Below, piece by piece: positions 1 through 9,400 of a stretch of DNA of 29,931 bases. The DNA lies in the NCBI GenBank assembly GCA_009602725.1, contig WELB01000086.1:205928-235858 (forward strand). The letters are read 5' to 3'. Each line of letters begins with the position of its first letter. Positions within the stretch are counted from its first letter, which is position 1. Below the pieces are notes generated by a model that had not been told where the DNA came from, made no database searches, and saw nothing but the letters and a program-made list of their open reading frames with translations. This DNA is from Spirogloea muscicola (taxonomy: Eukaryota > Streptophyta > Zygnematophyceae > Spirogloeales > Spirogloeaceae). A program made the position numbers and the translations under genes.

Positions 1-180
1 CCCCCCCCCCCCCACCCGGGGCGCCTTACGCGCCTCGTATCTCCGACTCAGGGTCGATTCCGCCTGGCCAGCCGGGCCCCACCGGCGCGCCGCGCCGACC
101 CCCCGACCGATGCACGGCACCGACTCGCCCTACGGCTCGATCGCGGGGGTCTCAGCCCTTCTTCGTCCGATCATGGTTTT
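1..180. other. GC-rich contig edge with poly-C start
   Basis: The window opens with a run of 13 C and continues as very GC-rich DNA. I see no credible coding exon, tRNA or rRNA core motif. A stretch near 45-65 (CTCAGGGTCGATTCCG) is faintly like a small-subunit rRNA segment, but the flanks do not match. It probably marks an assembly edge. Confidence 0.5.
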
Positions 181-620
181 CTGGGCTGGCCTCTTTTCAA
201 AGTGAAGAGCTCGCCCATTGAGGATAGGGGCTGGAAAAAGCCAGCCCAGAAAAGAATGAACAAAGGACGAGAAGGGGCCAGGGGAAGTACCTCTTTTCAA
301 AAGAAGAAAGGAGCGGCCGAACTGAGTGGTAGCTCTGAGAGGCCAGCCCAGAGGAATGGACAAGGTCTGCAGGAGCCGGAGGGAAGAAAGGAAAGTCTGG
401 AATAGCTCGTCCAAGAAACAGTTCTTCTCGTCTTGCAGCATCCACTCCACATTGTAAAAAGGCTGTTTGGCTGTCTCTTTTCCCTGTTGGCCTCGTCCGT
501 TTACATTGTCCATTCTTTTCGGGCTGGCTTTGCCAGCCTCTCTTCTCTGTGGCGCGAGCACTTTCTTTCATTTGGGCTGGCCTTTTGAGAAGGACGCTTC
601 CAGGAGTGGGACGATGGCTT
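181..620. repeat. Cluster of hairpin-repeat units, both orientations
   Basis: Several copies of the window's main repeat lie here: forward copies near 181-200 and 500-600, reverse copies near 205-260 and 335-380. The forward copy at 522-538 is a perfect stem, GGCTGGC-TTT-GCCAGCC. The reverse copy at 230-246 also pairs (GGGCTGG with CCAGCCC). The block at 209-237 is an exact 29 nt reverse complement of 27831-27859. Flanks carry the usual unit parts: a CATTCTTTT leader before the stem and a GGGCGAGC/GAGAGCC motif after it. No gene is evident. Confidence 0.8.
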
Positions 621-1479
621 CAAAGAAGTTTCCTTTTGCGAGCCCCCAGACTTTGCTCGCCTCTGCCTGAACAGTGTGTCCGCTTGATCTGGCCTCCCTT
701 TTATGACACCGCGCCGTCAACACTTCTCGTCGTCTCTTCCGCAGCCACGCCACCTGACATGTCACTTCACTTTGGATTGCACGTGTGGCTACTGTGACCC
801 TCGACCCTGGACCCCACCGATCGGGCTGAAGAGGAGCGTTGACCAAGGCAAGCCCAAGTGGCTGCTGACGGCGGCGGTTTGGGATGTGGATCCGCCGTGC
901 TCCGCTCGTGTCCCCTCTATTTCGGGCTGGCTTTTCACAGCTCTCACCCCCTTTTCGGAAGGGCTCACTTCCTATATTTGCCTCATTGTCTGCGAGTGCG
1001 AGCTTCTGCTCTATGCATCGGCCCTTTGTTGGCTGTCGGCTCGACCCTCCTCCTGTACTCTCACCACGATCTGGATACATGGCATCCAGCACCCCACACC
1101 TTCCTCTGTACGTTCACCTTAATAAAGCTGAACGTGTATATTCACCTCGGAGTGGCCGTCAGGAGCCAAGAGCCCCCTCTCTCTCGTCAGTCTCCCCATC
1201 GCTTGTCAATGACTGGGTAGCACAAAACCCACGCCTTTCCGACGCCTGTCAAGGACCCGCTAAGCCCTTCCTTCGGCGCTTTATACATTTTTTTCTTTGG
1301 CTGGCCAATCACAGCCATCGCCCTCTACTGGAAGTGTCTTTCTCTCTTCAGATTGTGCTTTCAAGCCAGCTGAGGTGGGGCCTTCAGTCCCCTGGCTAGC
1401 TGTCGCTCTGTCGGCCACAGCCCAGGACGAGGCGCCTGAGAGCCTGGATTCAAAAAAACTGAGCTGGATTGCTAGCGCG
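621..1479 (+). repeat. Repeat-rich spacer with two forward hairpin units
   Basis: Hairpin units occur at about 915-975 (GGGCTGGCTTTTCACAG, then a CGGAAGGGCTCACTT tail) and 1288-1350 (TTGGCTGGCCAATCACAGCC, then TGGAAGTGTCTTTC). AATAAA lies at 1119-1124, but no convincing gene ends before it. Several frames stay open for 100-170 codons, yet they overlap the repeats and have no recognisable domain or splice pattern, so I do not call a gene. Confidence 0.6.
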
Positions 1480-2295
1480 TCCTGTGCTTGCTTGTGCATT
1501 TGTCGTTCCCAACGGCCGGGCCGTCCTTTCCGAGGCAGTACACCGGACGGCGGTCCACCGGCACCGGGGCCTCCTTCCTCCCTGCCTCGTTGGCGTCGTG
1601 CAGTGCGAATGAGGAGCCCGCCACGCCGACAATGCGGAGCTGGCTGCCCACATGCTCCGCTGTCCGCACGGAGGTGAGCGGACCGGCTCTCACGACCTCT
1701 TGGAGGACGCCATGCATTGAGTGTTCCTGGAGGCCGGCTACATCGTCGCTGTGGAAAACTCTTCTGTCATGCCCATCCAGCTGGGCGCGGATGGTCAGCT
1801 CCACACCCGGCGCGCAGACCTGGTTGCCATCCCGCCCGGCGGGGCCCGCATCACTGCGGATGGGGCGACTACTGACTGCGTCGACTCCGCGAGCCCCATC
1901 AAATCGGCGTTGACAGCAGGGCATGCGGTCGGCATGGCAGCTCGCGGCAAGGAACGCAAATACGCGGATCACCCGGTTGGGGTTGAATTTGCGGCCCTTG
2001 CGATCGACGTACACGGGCCTACGGCAGTCGCTGGCTGGACCTCCTGCAGCGGCTTGCCCGGCAGGCCATTGATCGGCGGGTGGGTTCGCCAGGGGAGGTG
2101 CCGGGCTTCAATGCTGCCGGCTCGCTTGCTCAGGTCTTTCGCATGCGGCTCTCCGTCTCTCTCCAGCGCTCTTTGGCTCACGCAGTCCACACGCGTGCCG
2201 GCCGCGCTATGGCTGCTGCCTCAGGGTCTCGCCGGAGTGCTTCCTCCTCAGCAGCGAGTTATTCAGACCTGATGTTGCTCACTCGCGGGCACTGA
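1480..2295 (+). mobile_element. Broken reverse-transcriptase-type retroelement, C-terminal part
   Basis: The segment encodes, in pieces, the C-terminal part of a retroelement protein. Recognisable are a region with the layout of a restriction-like nuclease (RRADLV...then CVDSASP), a block KYADHPVGVEFAALAIDVHG typical of this family's tail, and the end MRLSVSLQRSLAHA...LLTRGH followed by a stop. The second copy at 26977-27351 shares the same order, which confirms the assignment. I infer a non-LTR (LINE-like) family with an RLE-type tail domain; the polymerase core is absent. The copy is old and carries several breaks. A forward hairpin unit follows about 70 nt after the stop. Confidence 0.7.
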
Positions 2296-2425
2296 GCTTC
2301 CGTATGTATCGTCTTGTGTCTAGTTGTGTAGTTTTTCTTTTCGGCACCCTTTTTGGCTTTGGATATTGTCCATTCTTTTTGGGCTTGCTTGGCCAGCCTC
2401 TCTCTCTCAGGGCGCGCCATTCCCT
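2296..2425 (+). repeat. 3' tail of the element with a hairpin unit
   Basis: Directly after the element's terminal stop comes a T-rich spacer, then GATATTGTCCATTC and a degenerate forward hairpin unit (GGGCTTGCTTGGCCAGCC, then CAGGGCGCGCC). The order stop, short spacer, hairpin recurs at 27351-27470 and, on the reverse strand, at 14381-14290 and 25630-25550. That supports reading it as the element's 3' untranslated region. Confidence 0.6.
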
Positions 2426-2430
2426 TTCCC

Positions 2431-2500
2431 AGCTGGCTTGATTTGGCTTGGTTTGGTCACCCTTTCGGTCCATGCGCAGTGCGCGCCTTCTTTTTGACGA
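2431..2500 (+). repeat. Family B dispersed repeat, copy 1
   Basis: TTTGGCTTGGTTTGGTCACC followed by CATGCGCAGTGCGCGCCTTC matches copies at 3630-3700 and 28679-28735 (same strand) and at 5981-6046 and 28451-28520 (opposite strand). Its ends are not defined and I see no coding content. It may be another part of the retroelement 3' region or an independent short repeat. Confidence 0.55.
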
Positions 2501-2859
2501 GAGCCTTCTCTTCGCGCCTACTCTCCGCTTCGACGCACATTGCTGGCCACGCAGTGGGAGGTGCTGAGCAGAGAAAGCTCCGACACTACTCTAACTAACC
2601 CCGCAGCGATCACCTCCTACCGGCGGCTATTGACACTTTCGGCTGCACGGGGCCTTGCTTCCATACCTTACTGGAGAATATTGCAAGTTTGGTATATGCT
2701 CGACGTGAGGAAATGCTCCCAGCTCAGATGGGCATGCCGGCAGCCTACTTGTCATTCTTGCGACCTCGAGTGTCAACTTGCCTGCAGCTCAGGCTCATGC
2801 CTTGCATCAGAAAGCTGGTCGAGCCTTAGCTGGTAGCTCAAGAGCTTGTCAATTGCCGT

Positions 2860-3010
2860 CCGGCATCAATTAGTGACCTCTATGTGCTGACTCGTGGGTA
2901 CTGAGCGGGTAAGCTTAGCAGCAGGTGATGTACATCTGTCAATGTGCTTGCCTTTGTACTTGGCCACATAGGCCCTCCATCTCTTTATACACACTCATTT
3001 TCTTCTCTGG
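2860..3010 (+). mobile_element. Detached 3' end of the same retroelement family plus tail
   Basis: Positions 2860-2904 read PASISDLYVLTRGY and a stop, matching the last codons of the copies at 2250-2295 and 27351. The following tail (GAGCGGGTAAGCTTAGCAGC, then TTGCCTTTGTACTTGGCCAC) is shared with 26380-26440, 26575-26640 and 20305-20365. Only the extreme 3' end is present, as expected of a heavily 5'-truncated insertion. It is a fossil. Confidence 0.7.
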
Positions 3011-3132
3011 TAGCTGCGTGCCCCACGATCAAGGCGGTTGCCAAGCACGGCCCTGATGGGACCTCCAACCTCCTTCCTGGCACTGCTGCGCACGGCTGGT
3101 GGCCCGAGCCAGAGGATCAGACGATGGAGGGA

Positions 3133-3200
3133 TCTTGTCAATTCTTCTCGGGCTGGCTTCTCACAGCCCTTGCCCCCATTGGGAGAGCCACTTCTTCTTC
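3133..3200 (+). repeat. Hairpin-repeat unit, near-consensus
   Basis: This is one of the cleanest single units: leader CTTGTCAATTCTTCTC, stem-loop with GGGCTG at 3150-3155 and CAGCCC at 3164-3169, then TTGCCCCCATTGGGAGAGCC. It is almost identical to the two units in the 27361-27735 array. Confidence 0.85.
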
Positions 3201-3204
3201 TTCT

Positions 3205-4040
3205 GATGGAGGGGGCCTTGCCACCGGATTGGCCGCATCCCTCCATTTCGACAAGTGGATGTGACTCCCTTTTGCGCTTGAGGCATGTGAATGCCCTCGC
3301 TTTTCCCAATGGACCCCAACGTCCTCCTTCTGGCACTTACGACAAAGACGTGAATGATGAGCACGAACGGGCACCACCAGCCGCCCACCGAGCTGTCGGC
3401 GCGCTGTCGGTGGGCGGGGAGGCTGGAAGCGAACCTTTCAGCCCTGCCCGTCCGTTCACTGTAGAGCCAACATTCAACCAGCTGATTCTTTGCCCCACTA
3501 CTGACCAGGAGAAGAGCTATTCCTCAGCTTTATGAGAAATAGCTCTGCCCGTCGCCAGCATAATGAGGCCGTGAGGTTAGGGCCTGGTGCGTTTCCTTCT
3601 TACGATAGCCCCTCTTACGTTTTCATTGTTCTTCTTACACAGTGTTACTGGCTTGCTTGGACTTCATCGCATTACATGCGCACCGCGCGCCTCCCTTTTG
3701 CTTGTACAGTGAGTCGGACCTTCAACGATCCGCGTGACTTGACGATTGCTCGCCCTTGGGCCCCATCATACTGGCTCGGCGCAGCGGAAGCGGCTCGTTC
3801 TGGGGCAGGTGCAACTTCGTTGCACATTCAGCTCTGCACAGTGCCGTCTGCTTGCGCAGCTCCCGCTCAACACTGTGGCAGGCATGTGCAGAACTTCGCT
3901 GAAGTACACGTCGGTCGTACGCCCGACAGCACCACCTCTGACTGCTTGCGCACTTCGGGTTCAGGTATCACACACAGAGGCCCTCTTGTCCGGCGCCTCC
4001 AGCGTCGGACACTCAGCTATGGCGGGGTGTCTTTCCGCCC
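3205..4040. other. Unassigned spacer with a Family B copy
   Basis: A Family B copy lies at 3630-3700 (TGTTACTGGCTTGCTTGG, then CATGCGCACCGCGCGCC). A small perfect hairpin, GTGCAAC-TTC-GTTGCAC, lies near 3810-3826. A forward frame stays open for about 180 codons (3532-4083), but its composition is that of translated repeat DNA and no domain is visible, so no gene is called. Confidence 0.45.
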
Positions 4041-4260
4041 CGTTTGGAAGAGGCTCACTTCTCTCCGGCCAGTCCGGACCTAGTCCATTACATTTGGGCT
4101 GCCGTCTCACCGCCGTCGCCTTACTTTGTAAGTGCTTTGGTTTCTCGATTAGCCAAAAAAGAAGCTAGTTCTATGAGGGCAATGGCAAAGGAAAGAGGCA
4201 GCTCTTGAAATGGACCGAGGGCTGTGAAATGCCAGCTCCTGAAAAGAGAGTTCAGTGGAC
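4041..4260. repeat. Divergent hairpin units
   Basis: A forward copy (GAAGAGGCTCACTTCTCTCC, then CATTACATTTGGGCTGCCG) is followed by a reverse copy at about 4190-4255 (AGAGGCAGCTCTTGAAATGG, then GGGCTGTGAAATGCCAGC). Both are eroded but keep the leader, stem and tail order. Confidence 0.55.
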
Positions 4261-5980
4261 AATGGGGGGGCTAACAGGAGCTAGTCCAGAGGGGACGGAC
4301 AATGGGGCATGCAGCACCAGGGAATGGGATTCAAAATAGCGGAAGCATCAAGACTGTGCCAAACGCCCCTTCTGGAGACCTTTTGGCTGGTCTCCTCCTT
4401 GTGCCTTTCTCCTCCCAAGGGCATAGAGTTTTCGTGCTAAACCAGATGGTGATTGAGCATTTGAGAATGAGCAACAAGCTGCAGGTCGATCGGATGTGAC
4501 TTCTGCAAGTACTCAACGAACACCATAACAGCTTGTCATTGCTAGTCCGGACAGGCAGCCAATCAAGGAGGGCTCCACCGTTCTCGTTCCAGTAGTGAGG
4601 AAGTAGTGCTCACAACGTGGAAAAGGTATTGATGATTTAGAAGGGGCAGCTGTCCAACAAGGGCTCCACCATTCAAAAGCAGATTGGGGCGGTGGTGCGC
4701 TGGCAAGGCACCGCTCTGCGAGGCTGCGGCAGCAGTAATCTTGCACAGGTTCCAAAGCGCCTTCTGTGCTCAGGTCATGGAAGTCACCCTGGGACCAAAT
4801 GGCACACACGAATGTGCTATGTGTTGCCATCTGCCTGCTGAGCGTCAAGAGGATGGCTTGTTTAGGGAATTTGCTTGACAAGGCTTCTCCCTCTTGCTGC
4901 AAGCTGCACCTGCTCCTGCGACACGAGCACCCCTTTTGCAACCATGATGCACCCATGCTTGCCCATTGCTCTAATACTTCGTAGCCATGGATATCAGATC
5001 TTGCCCATGCAGGAAATCAGGAAAAAGAGTACATAGGAGGCGGTGGCTGTAAAAGGCTAGCCCGGCATTAAAGGTGGTCACCATCATCAGGACCCGCGGC
5101 CGACTCTACTGAGAAGGTGGAAAATGCGGAGGAGCCTTCGTAGTCTGCTGAAATGTGTGCCAGGAGCTGAGGAGTCAGAGCGGCAGCTGCGACTTCAGCC
5201 GCTGTGTGGGCATTGCTAAGCCTTATCAATACTGAGAAGATGTCAGATTCTTAGCTGAGGATGTTGTGGTGTGCTCGGGTAGGGTAGCCTGTTCTGAATG
5301 TTGCAGGCTGGGGGGGCTTGGGTCCTTGCGATGCATCCTGAGATTTTGATAGCCAGGGACTTTTCTTAGCGAAATAGTGCTCGTAAGCTCGGCTTCTGTT
5401 GACTATCCTGGCTAATTGTCTGCAAGAGCTTTGAAAGACCTGTACGATTAATGGCATGTAGTATCTGTCTTTGAATGATGATGCTGCAACAGTGACCTCG
5501 TCTTCTTGAGCACCGATAATTCCCCTCAATCTGGTCCTTTTCTTTGATTTGCTGCCTACTCTCGTGATCAGTCTATGCTGACCCTTCATGATCTAGGTGG
5601 TAGGGATCACGGTTGGCAAGCGTAAGGTGCTCGACGTCCAGAGAGCAGCGTACAGTTGCAAGCTACCGTGCAACACGTGCTCTGAAGATAGGGTCCGATC
5701 GCTGGGGTTTCTGTCATGGCAGCGCCAGAAAAAAAGCCCAGAGTAGGAGTCTTGCCATGCGGCGATGTCAACAATGGCAAGAGAAATTGAGGGCTGTGGG
5801 CTGTGGCGTGCCCGGGCCCTTGCCTAGCTCGTTCTGAAGTCACTGTGCACTCGCTTGGGACTCAGCTCCCCACATGTGAGTCGTCACTTTTACTATCAAG
5901 TGTCAGGTCTTGACGTCTGTGGAGGGCTTGACCTCCAGATGCTGGTATAGGAGGTGGCATCAACGTGCATGGGCGACTCT
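4261..5980. other. Intergenic stretch without a supported gene
   Basis: One weak reverse hairpin unit is visible near 5041-5075 (GGTGGCTGTAAAAGGCTAGC). Two reverse-strand frames (4513-4956, 5251-5589) and a short forward block ending near 4878 are open for 65-147 codons. None shows a known domain, supporting splice pattern or typical coding composition. The region probably holds the distal upstream sequence of the SUMO-ligase gene. Confidence 0.4.
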
Positions 5981-6090
5981 GGGAGAGAAGGCGCGCTGTG
6001 CACATGAAATGAAAGAATGGCCAATTCAAGCCACACATCGTTAAGGTAAGAGCTAGTGCAAAAGTGGGGCTACATGAAACGAAGTCCCAT
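5981..6090 (-). repeat. Family B repeat, reverse copy, with adjoining block
   Basis: GGCGCGCTGTGCACATGAAA followed by GGCCAATTCAAGCCACACAT is the reverse of the Family B forward copies and closely matches 28451-28520. The next block, GCTAGTGCAAAAGTGGGGCT (about 6053-6072), has its reverse complement near 12863-12895, so that piece is repeated as well. Confidence 0.55.
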
Positions 6091-6383
6091 GCTAAGGAGG
6101 GAGAAGGAGCCAACTTAATAGAAGCAGCTCTTAAGAGCCGTCGTAGGGGCATGCCTCAGCAGGAAAGATCAGCTTTGGAGTTACTGGACACTCTCGGCTG
6201 GCGACAGAGAAGCGGGACGCACTTGACGAAGTCAAGCAATAGAGCAGCTGAAAGTGGACGCTTCACTAGCGCACTCGAGCCATGGCGGATGTCAGGCGGC
6301 CTAGGAGTCAGGGCTGAGCATTTCTGGGCGAAGTGCTCAGCGCCCTCAGGGCTAAGTCAGCCGCATCGGCATCCCAGCGGCTG

Positions 6384-6408
6384 CGGCGGCGGCGGCGGCG
6401 GCGGCGGC
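6384..6408 (+). repeat. CGG trinucleotide run at the SUMO-ligase gene start
   Basis: A pure CGG run ends one base before the proposed ATG at 6409, inside a sharp GC-rich island (about 6360-6590) in otherwise moderate-GC DNA. The same kind of island starts the next two genes, so I read it as a CpG-type promoter/5' UTR. I could not pick out a TATA box. Confidence 0.6.
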
Positions 6409-9400
6409 ATGGCGGCGGCTCCGGCGGCGGCGGCAGCGGAGGAGGAGGAANGGCAGGGGCCGCAGGAGGACGCCGGCGGCCGCCGGCGGCTGGCAGTGGG
6501 GAAGATGCTGGCCGCCGACATTGCGCGGCTGCGCCTCAAGGCCGGCACGGCCCGCGCTCCGGGCATCACGCCGCACGACCTGCTCAGGCTTTCCAAGTGA
6601 GTGTAGAGGTCAGAGGATCGAGTGTAGAGGTCAGAGGATCAAATCGGGACAAGAACAGGGGACACCTTTACTTCAAGGTCAGGGTGAGCTCTAGGCCCTG
6701 TGTGGTAATGTGTATCGTCTATGTCAGGAGCCGAGCTGCCAACCTGAGGACTGCCGCCATGTTGGGAAGTGGTCCTATCAAGGCAAGACAGTGATGTGAG
6801 CATTTAGGCACCTTCCGCCTTTGCTGGAGTGTGGTGGAAGGGCTGGTTGCGCTTCATGTGCCGACATTGGTGGCAAGACTCAGAAGCTCTGACAGCCCAA
6901 GTGGTTATCATTCGGTCCCAGAGGTAGCTCGGCTTTGCCACGTTGATATGGTCGTAATGGTCGCACCGACGACTAGCGCCAGGCGAGCTTGTGCTTGGCC
7001 TTGGCTTGGCCTGGCAAGGCTTCTGCTGCAACAGAAGAGGCGAAAACTCTCAGCACTTTGCCCGTGCTGAGTGCCAGCACTTCAGTGCTGGGTTATGTGC
7101 TAGGATTGAAGTATGGCGCTTAAGCTTTTGGGGTGTTCTCTATCCTGCAGCTTCTGATAGCCACAGTGCTTGGCTGGCTTACTCCACTGCACTGCTACGA
7201 GTTTGGCTTGCTTGGGGCAGTGCACTCCTTGACTGCGAAAAATGCTTACAGGAGCAAGTCACTGGAAGTTGATGACCAGTGGGGATCAGACAAAAGTAGT
7301 AGCTCTCAGATTGTCATCGTCTGTGCTATTGATTGTGACTTGCTTGTGTGTTGCTGCCAATGTTGCTCCCCGTCTGCTAGGTTGCTAGACTGCTCTGTTG
7401 GATACGAGCAGAAACCACAGAACCTGGATGCCCTCCGGGAGCTGCTCATGTGGGTAGGCACCATTGTTTCTGCCAGAACAAAGGCCTCCTATTGGTTGTC
7501 TTAGTAGCTCATGCCATTGGGGTTTTGCGTAAGCTTGCGATTGATTGAGTGCAAATTCTACATGCAAGTGTCTGGCCTAGAGGTTTATGGTCTGGGAATA
7601 GGGGCATTGCTTCTACATATGAGGCATTTGAGATGTAGAGGCTTACTTCCAAATCGACGGTACTTTGAGGTTAAAAGTGTGCTACGTGGGGGGTGCACTG
7701 AAAATGTGCAGCTCTGGCAGCTGGCTGACAACCCCGCTTTTCGCCCTGCACTCATGGCCCTCATGCTCTCAGTCAAGGTAGGGCTACTGCTCCAACTCAC
7801 CCCACCTTCTAGCTGGGTGTCCTGCAGATTTGCAAGCGTTCCTGGAGAAGTAGAGCATATTAGCCGGAGCTTCATTCAGACGACTTCTGACAGGCTATTA
7901 GTGGTCACTACAAGCTAACAACATGCATGACGACGTTGCTTCCCAGAGAGTTTGTCGCTTGGGGTGGTTCAAGCAGCAGAAGGTGGTAGAGCTGATGAAG
8001 CCCCTGCAATTGGTAAGTGCCTGCCTTGAATCCAACTATCTGCCTGCTCAAATATTGCGATATACAACTCTGTTTCCTGCAGAAGCTGTGGGGCCTGCTT
8101 CTAGGAATGCTCCTGTCCATGTTGTAGTGGCAGGTCAGCTGCACAAGGCCAGGATATTGCATGTGACGTGTTTGCCAGCCTATTGTGCAGCTCTGGGGTC
8201 ACTTTGTGCCTACTCAAGCTCGCCAGAGCAGCAGCGACGACCTCCAGCGTGTGCTGGCTCCTTCAGGAGGAGCTGCTCTGTTGCAGCTTGAAGGCGTGAT
8301 TGACCATGTGAAGAGGCTCTCCAGTAGGTAAACCTGAACCTTGATTCCCATCCTATATCCTATACTCTAGCCTGTGCCCTCGTCTTCTGTGCCTGTATTT
8401 CCCACATCTCATCGAAGAAAGGAAAAGTCACCTACATGCTAAAGGAAGGTCGTGCACGATTGCCATTGTGAAAGTTGTGCTTGTTCCTGCCTTCAGAAGG
8501 GCACTTGCAGCTCACAAGGACGTCATAATAGCGTTGCAATACTGTTGATGCACAGGTACTTTCCAACCTTGAGGTTGCGCTCAGTTCTCATGGCAATGAA
8601 GGCAGAGGTGAGACTCTGAGTCAATATTCACTCCAGTCTGTTGTCTACCTTGATTGGTGGCACCTCCCTGCATGCAAAGGCATGCTACCTGCTTGCTTGC
8701 CTCATCCCCTTGTTTGCATCCTACACAAGGGAGCTTCAAACCATCTCTCCTGCACTCCTTCCAAGGATTCACACAAGATGTGAAGGACTGATTGGAACAT
8801 CATAGTCCCGTGTTGTGCAGCAAGGGTATCAGGTCTTGACGGCAGACTTTGGCATCCTCATCAAACTTCACCGAGATTACAATGTTGTAAGACAGAAAGA
8901 TAGCATCTGCTCTCACTGCATCCAACTCTTATTATGTAGTGGAGCTGAGCAATACTCTATTAGAAATGTGATCCTATCCATTATGACCTGTTTGTTCAGG
9001 CGAAGTACAGGGGTACCAGCAGGTTTTGAGAATTGTATCTCACACAGTGCATTGCTTTCATGCTCATGGCAGCACCTTCTGATTTCGCAGTACCCAGACA
9101 TCAGCACCTCTGCTTCCCTCGCGACACCATTGCAAGTCAGGTAGATGCATTTGCAGATTCTTTGATATTCAGTATCACTGAGGGGTATGCTGTCTTTGAG
9201 CATCTCCCTATCAACATAGCAAGGCTACTACTTACAGGAATTTTTGTAACCTCAGCGATTACTCCTTTGGGTCAATGCATTCTGAGTGAAAGCTTTGCAG
9301 ATGTGGAATGGTATGATGCATGATGAAAAGGACGCCACTTGTACATTAGCACATAGATGTTTGCTAGGCCAGAGTTGCTCCTGCTATTTCTCTCTTTGCC

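Noticed and set aside
1-130. Possible rDNA or telomere end
   Set aside because: Only a short resemblance to an rRNA segment. Poly-C is not a plant-type telomere repeat, and no TTTAGGG tandem is present.
3532-4083. Forward frame of 183 codons
   Set aside because: It overlaps a Family B copy and the start of a hairpin unit, with no domain or splice support.
4513-4956. Reverse frame of 147 codons
   Set aside because: Its Cys/Ser-rich composition fits no domain, and the forward strand there has equally good short frames.
5251-5589. Reverse frame of 112 codons with a somewhat protein-like middle
   Set aside because: No family recognised, no reverse-strand neighbours and no convincing splice sites. 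Left as unassigned.
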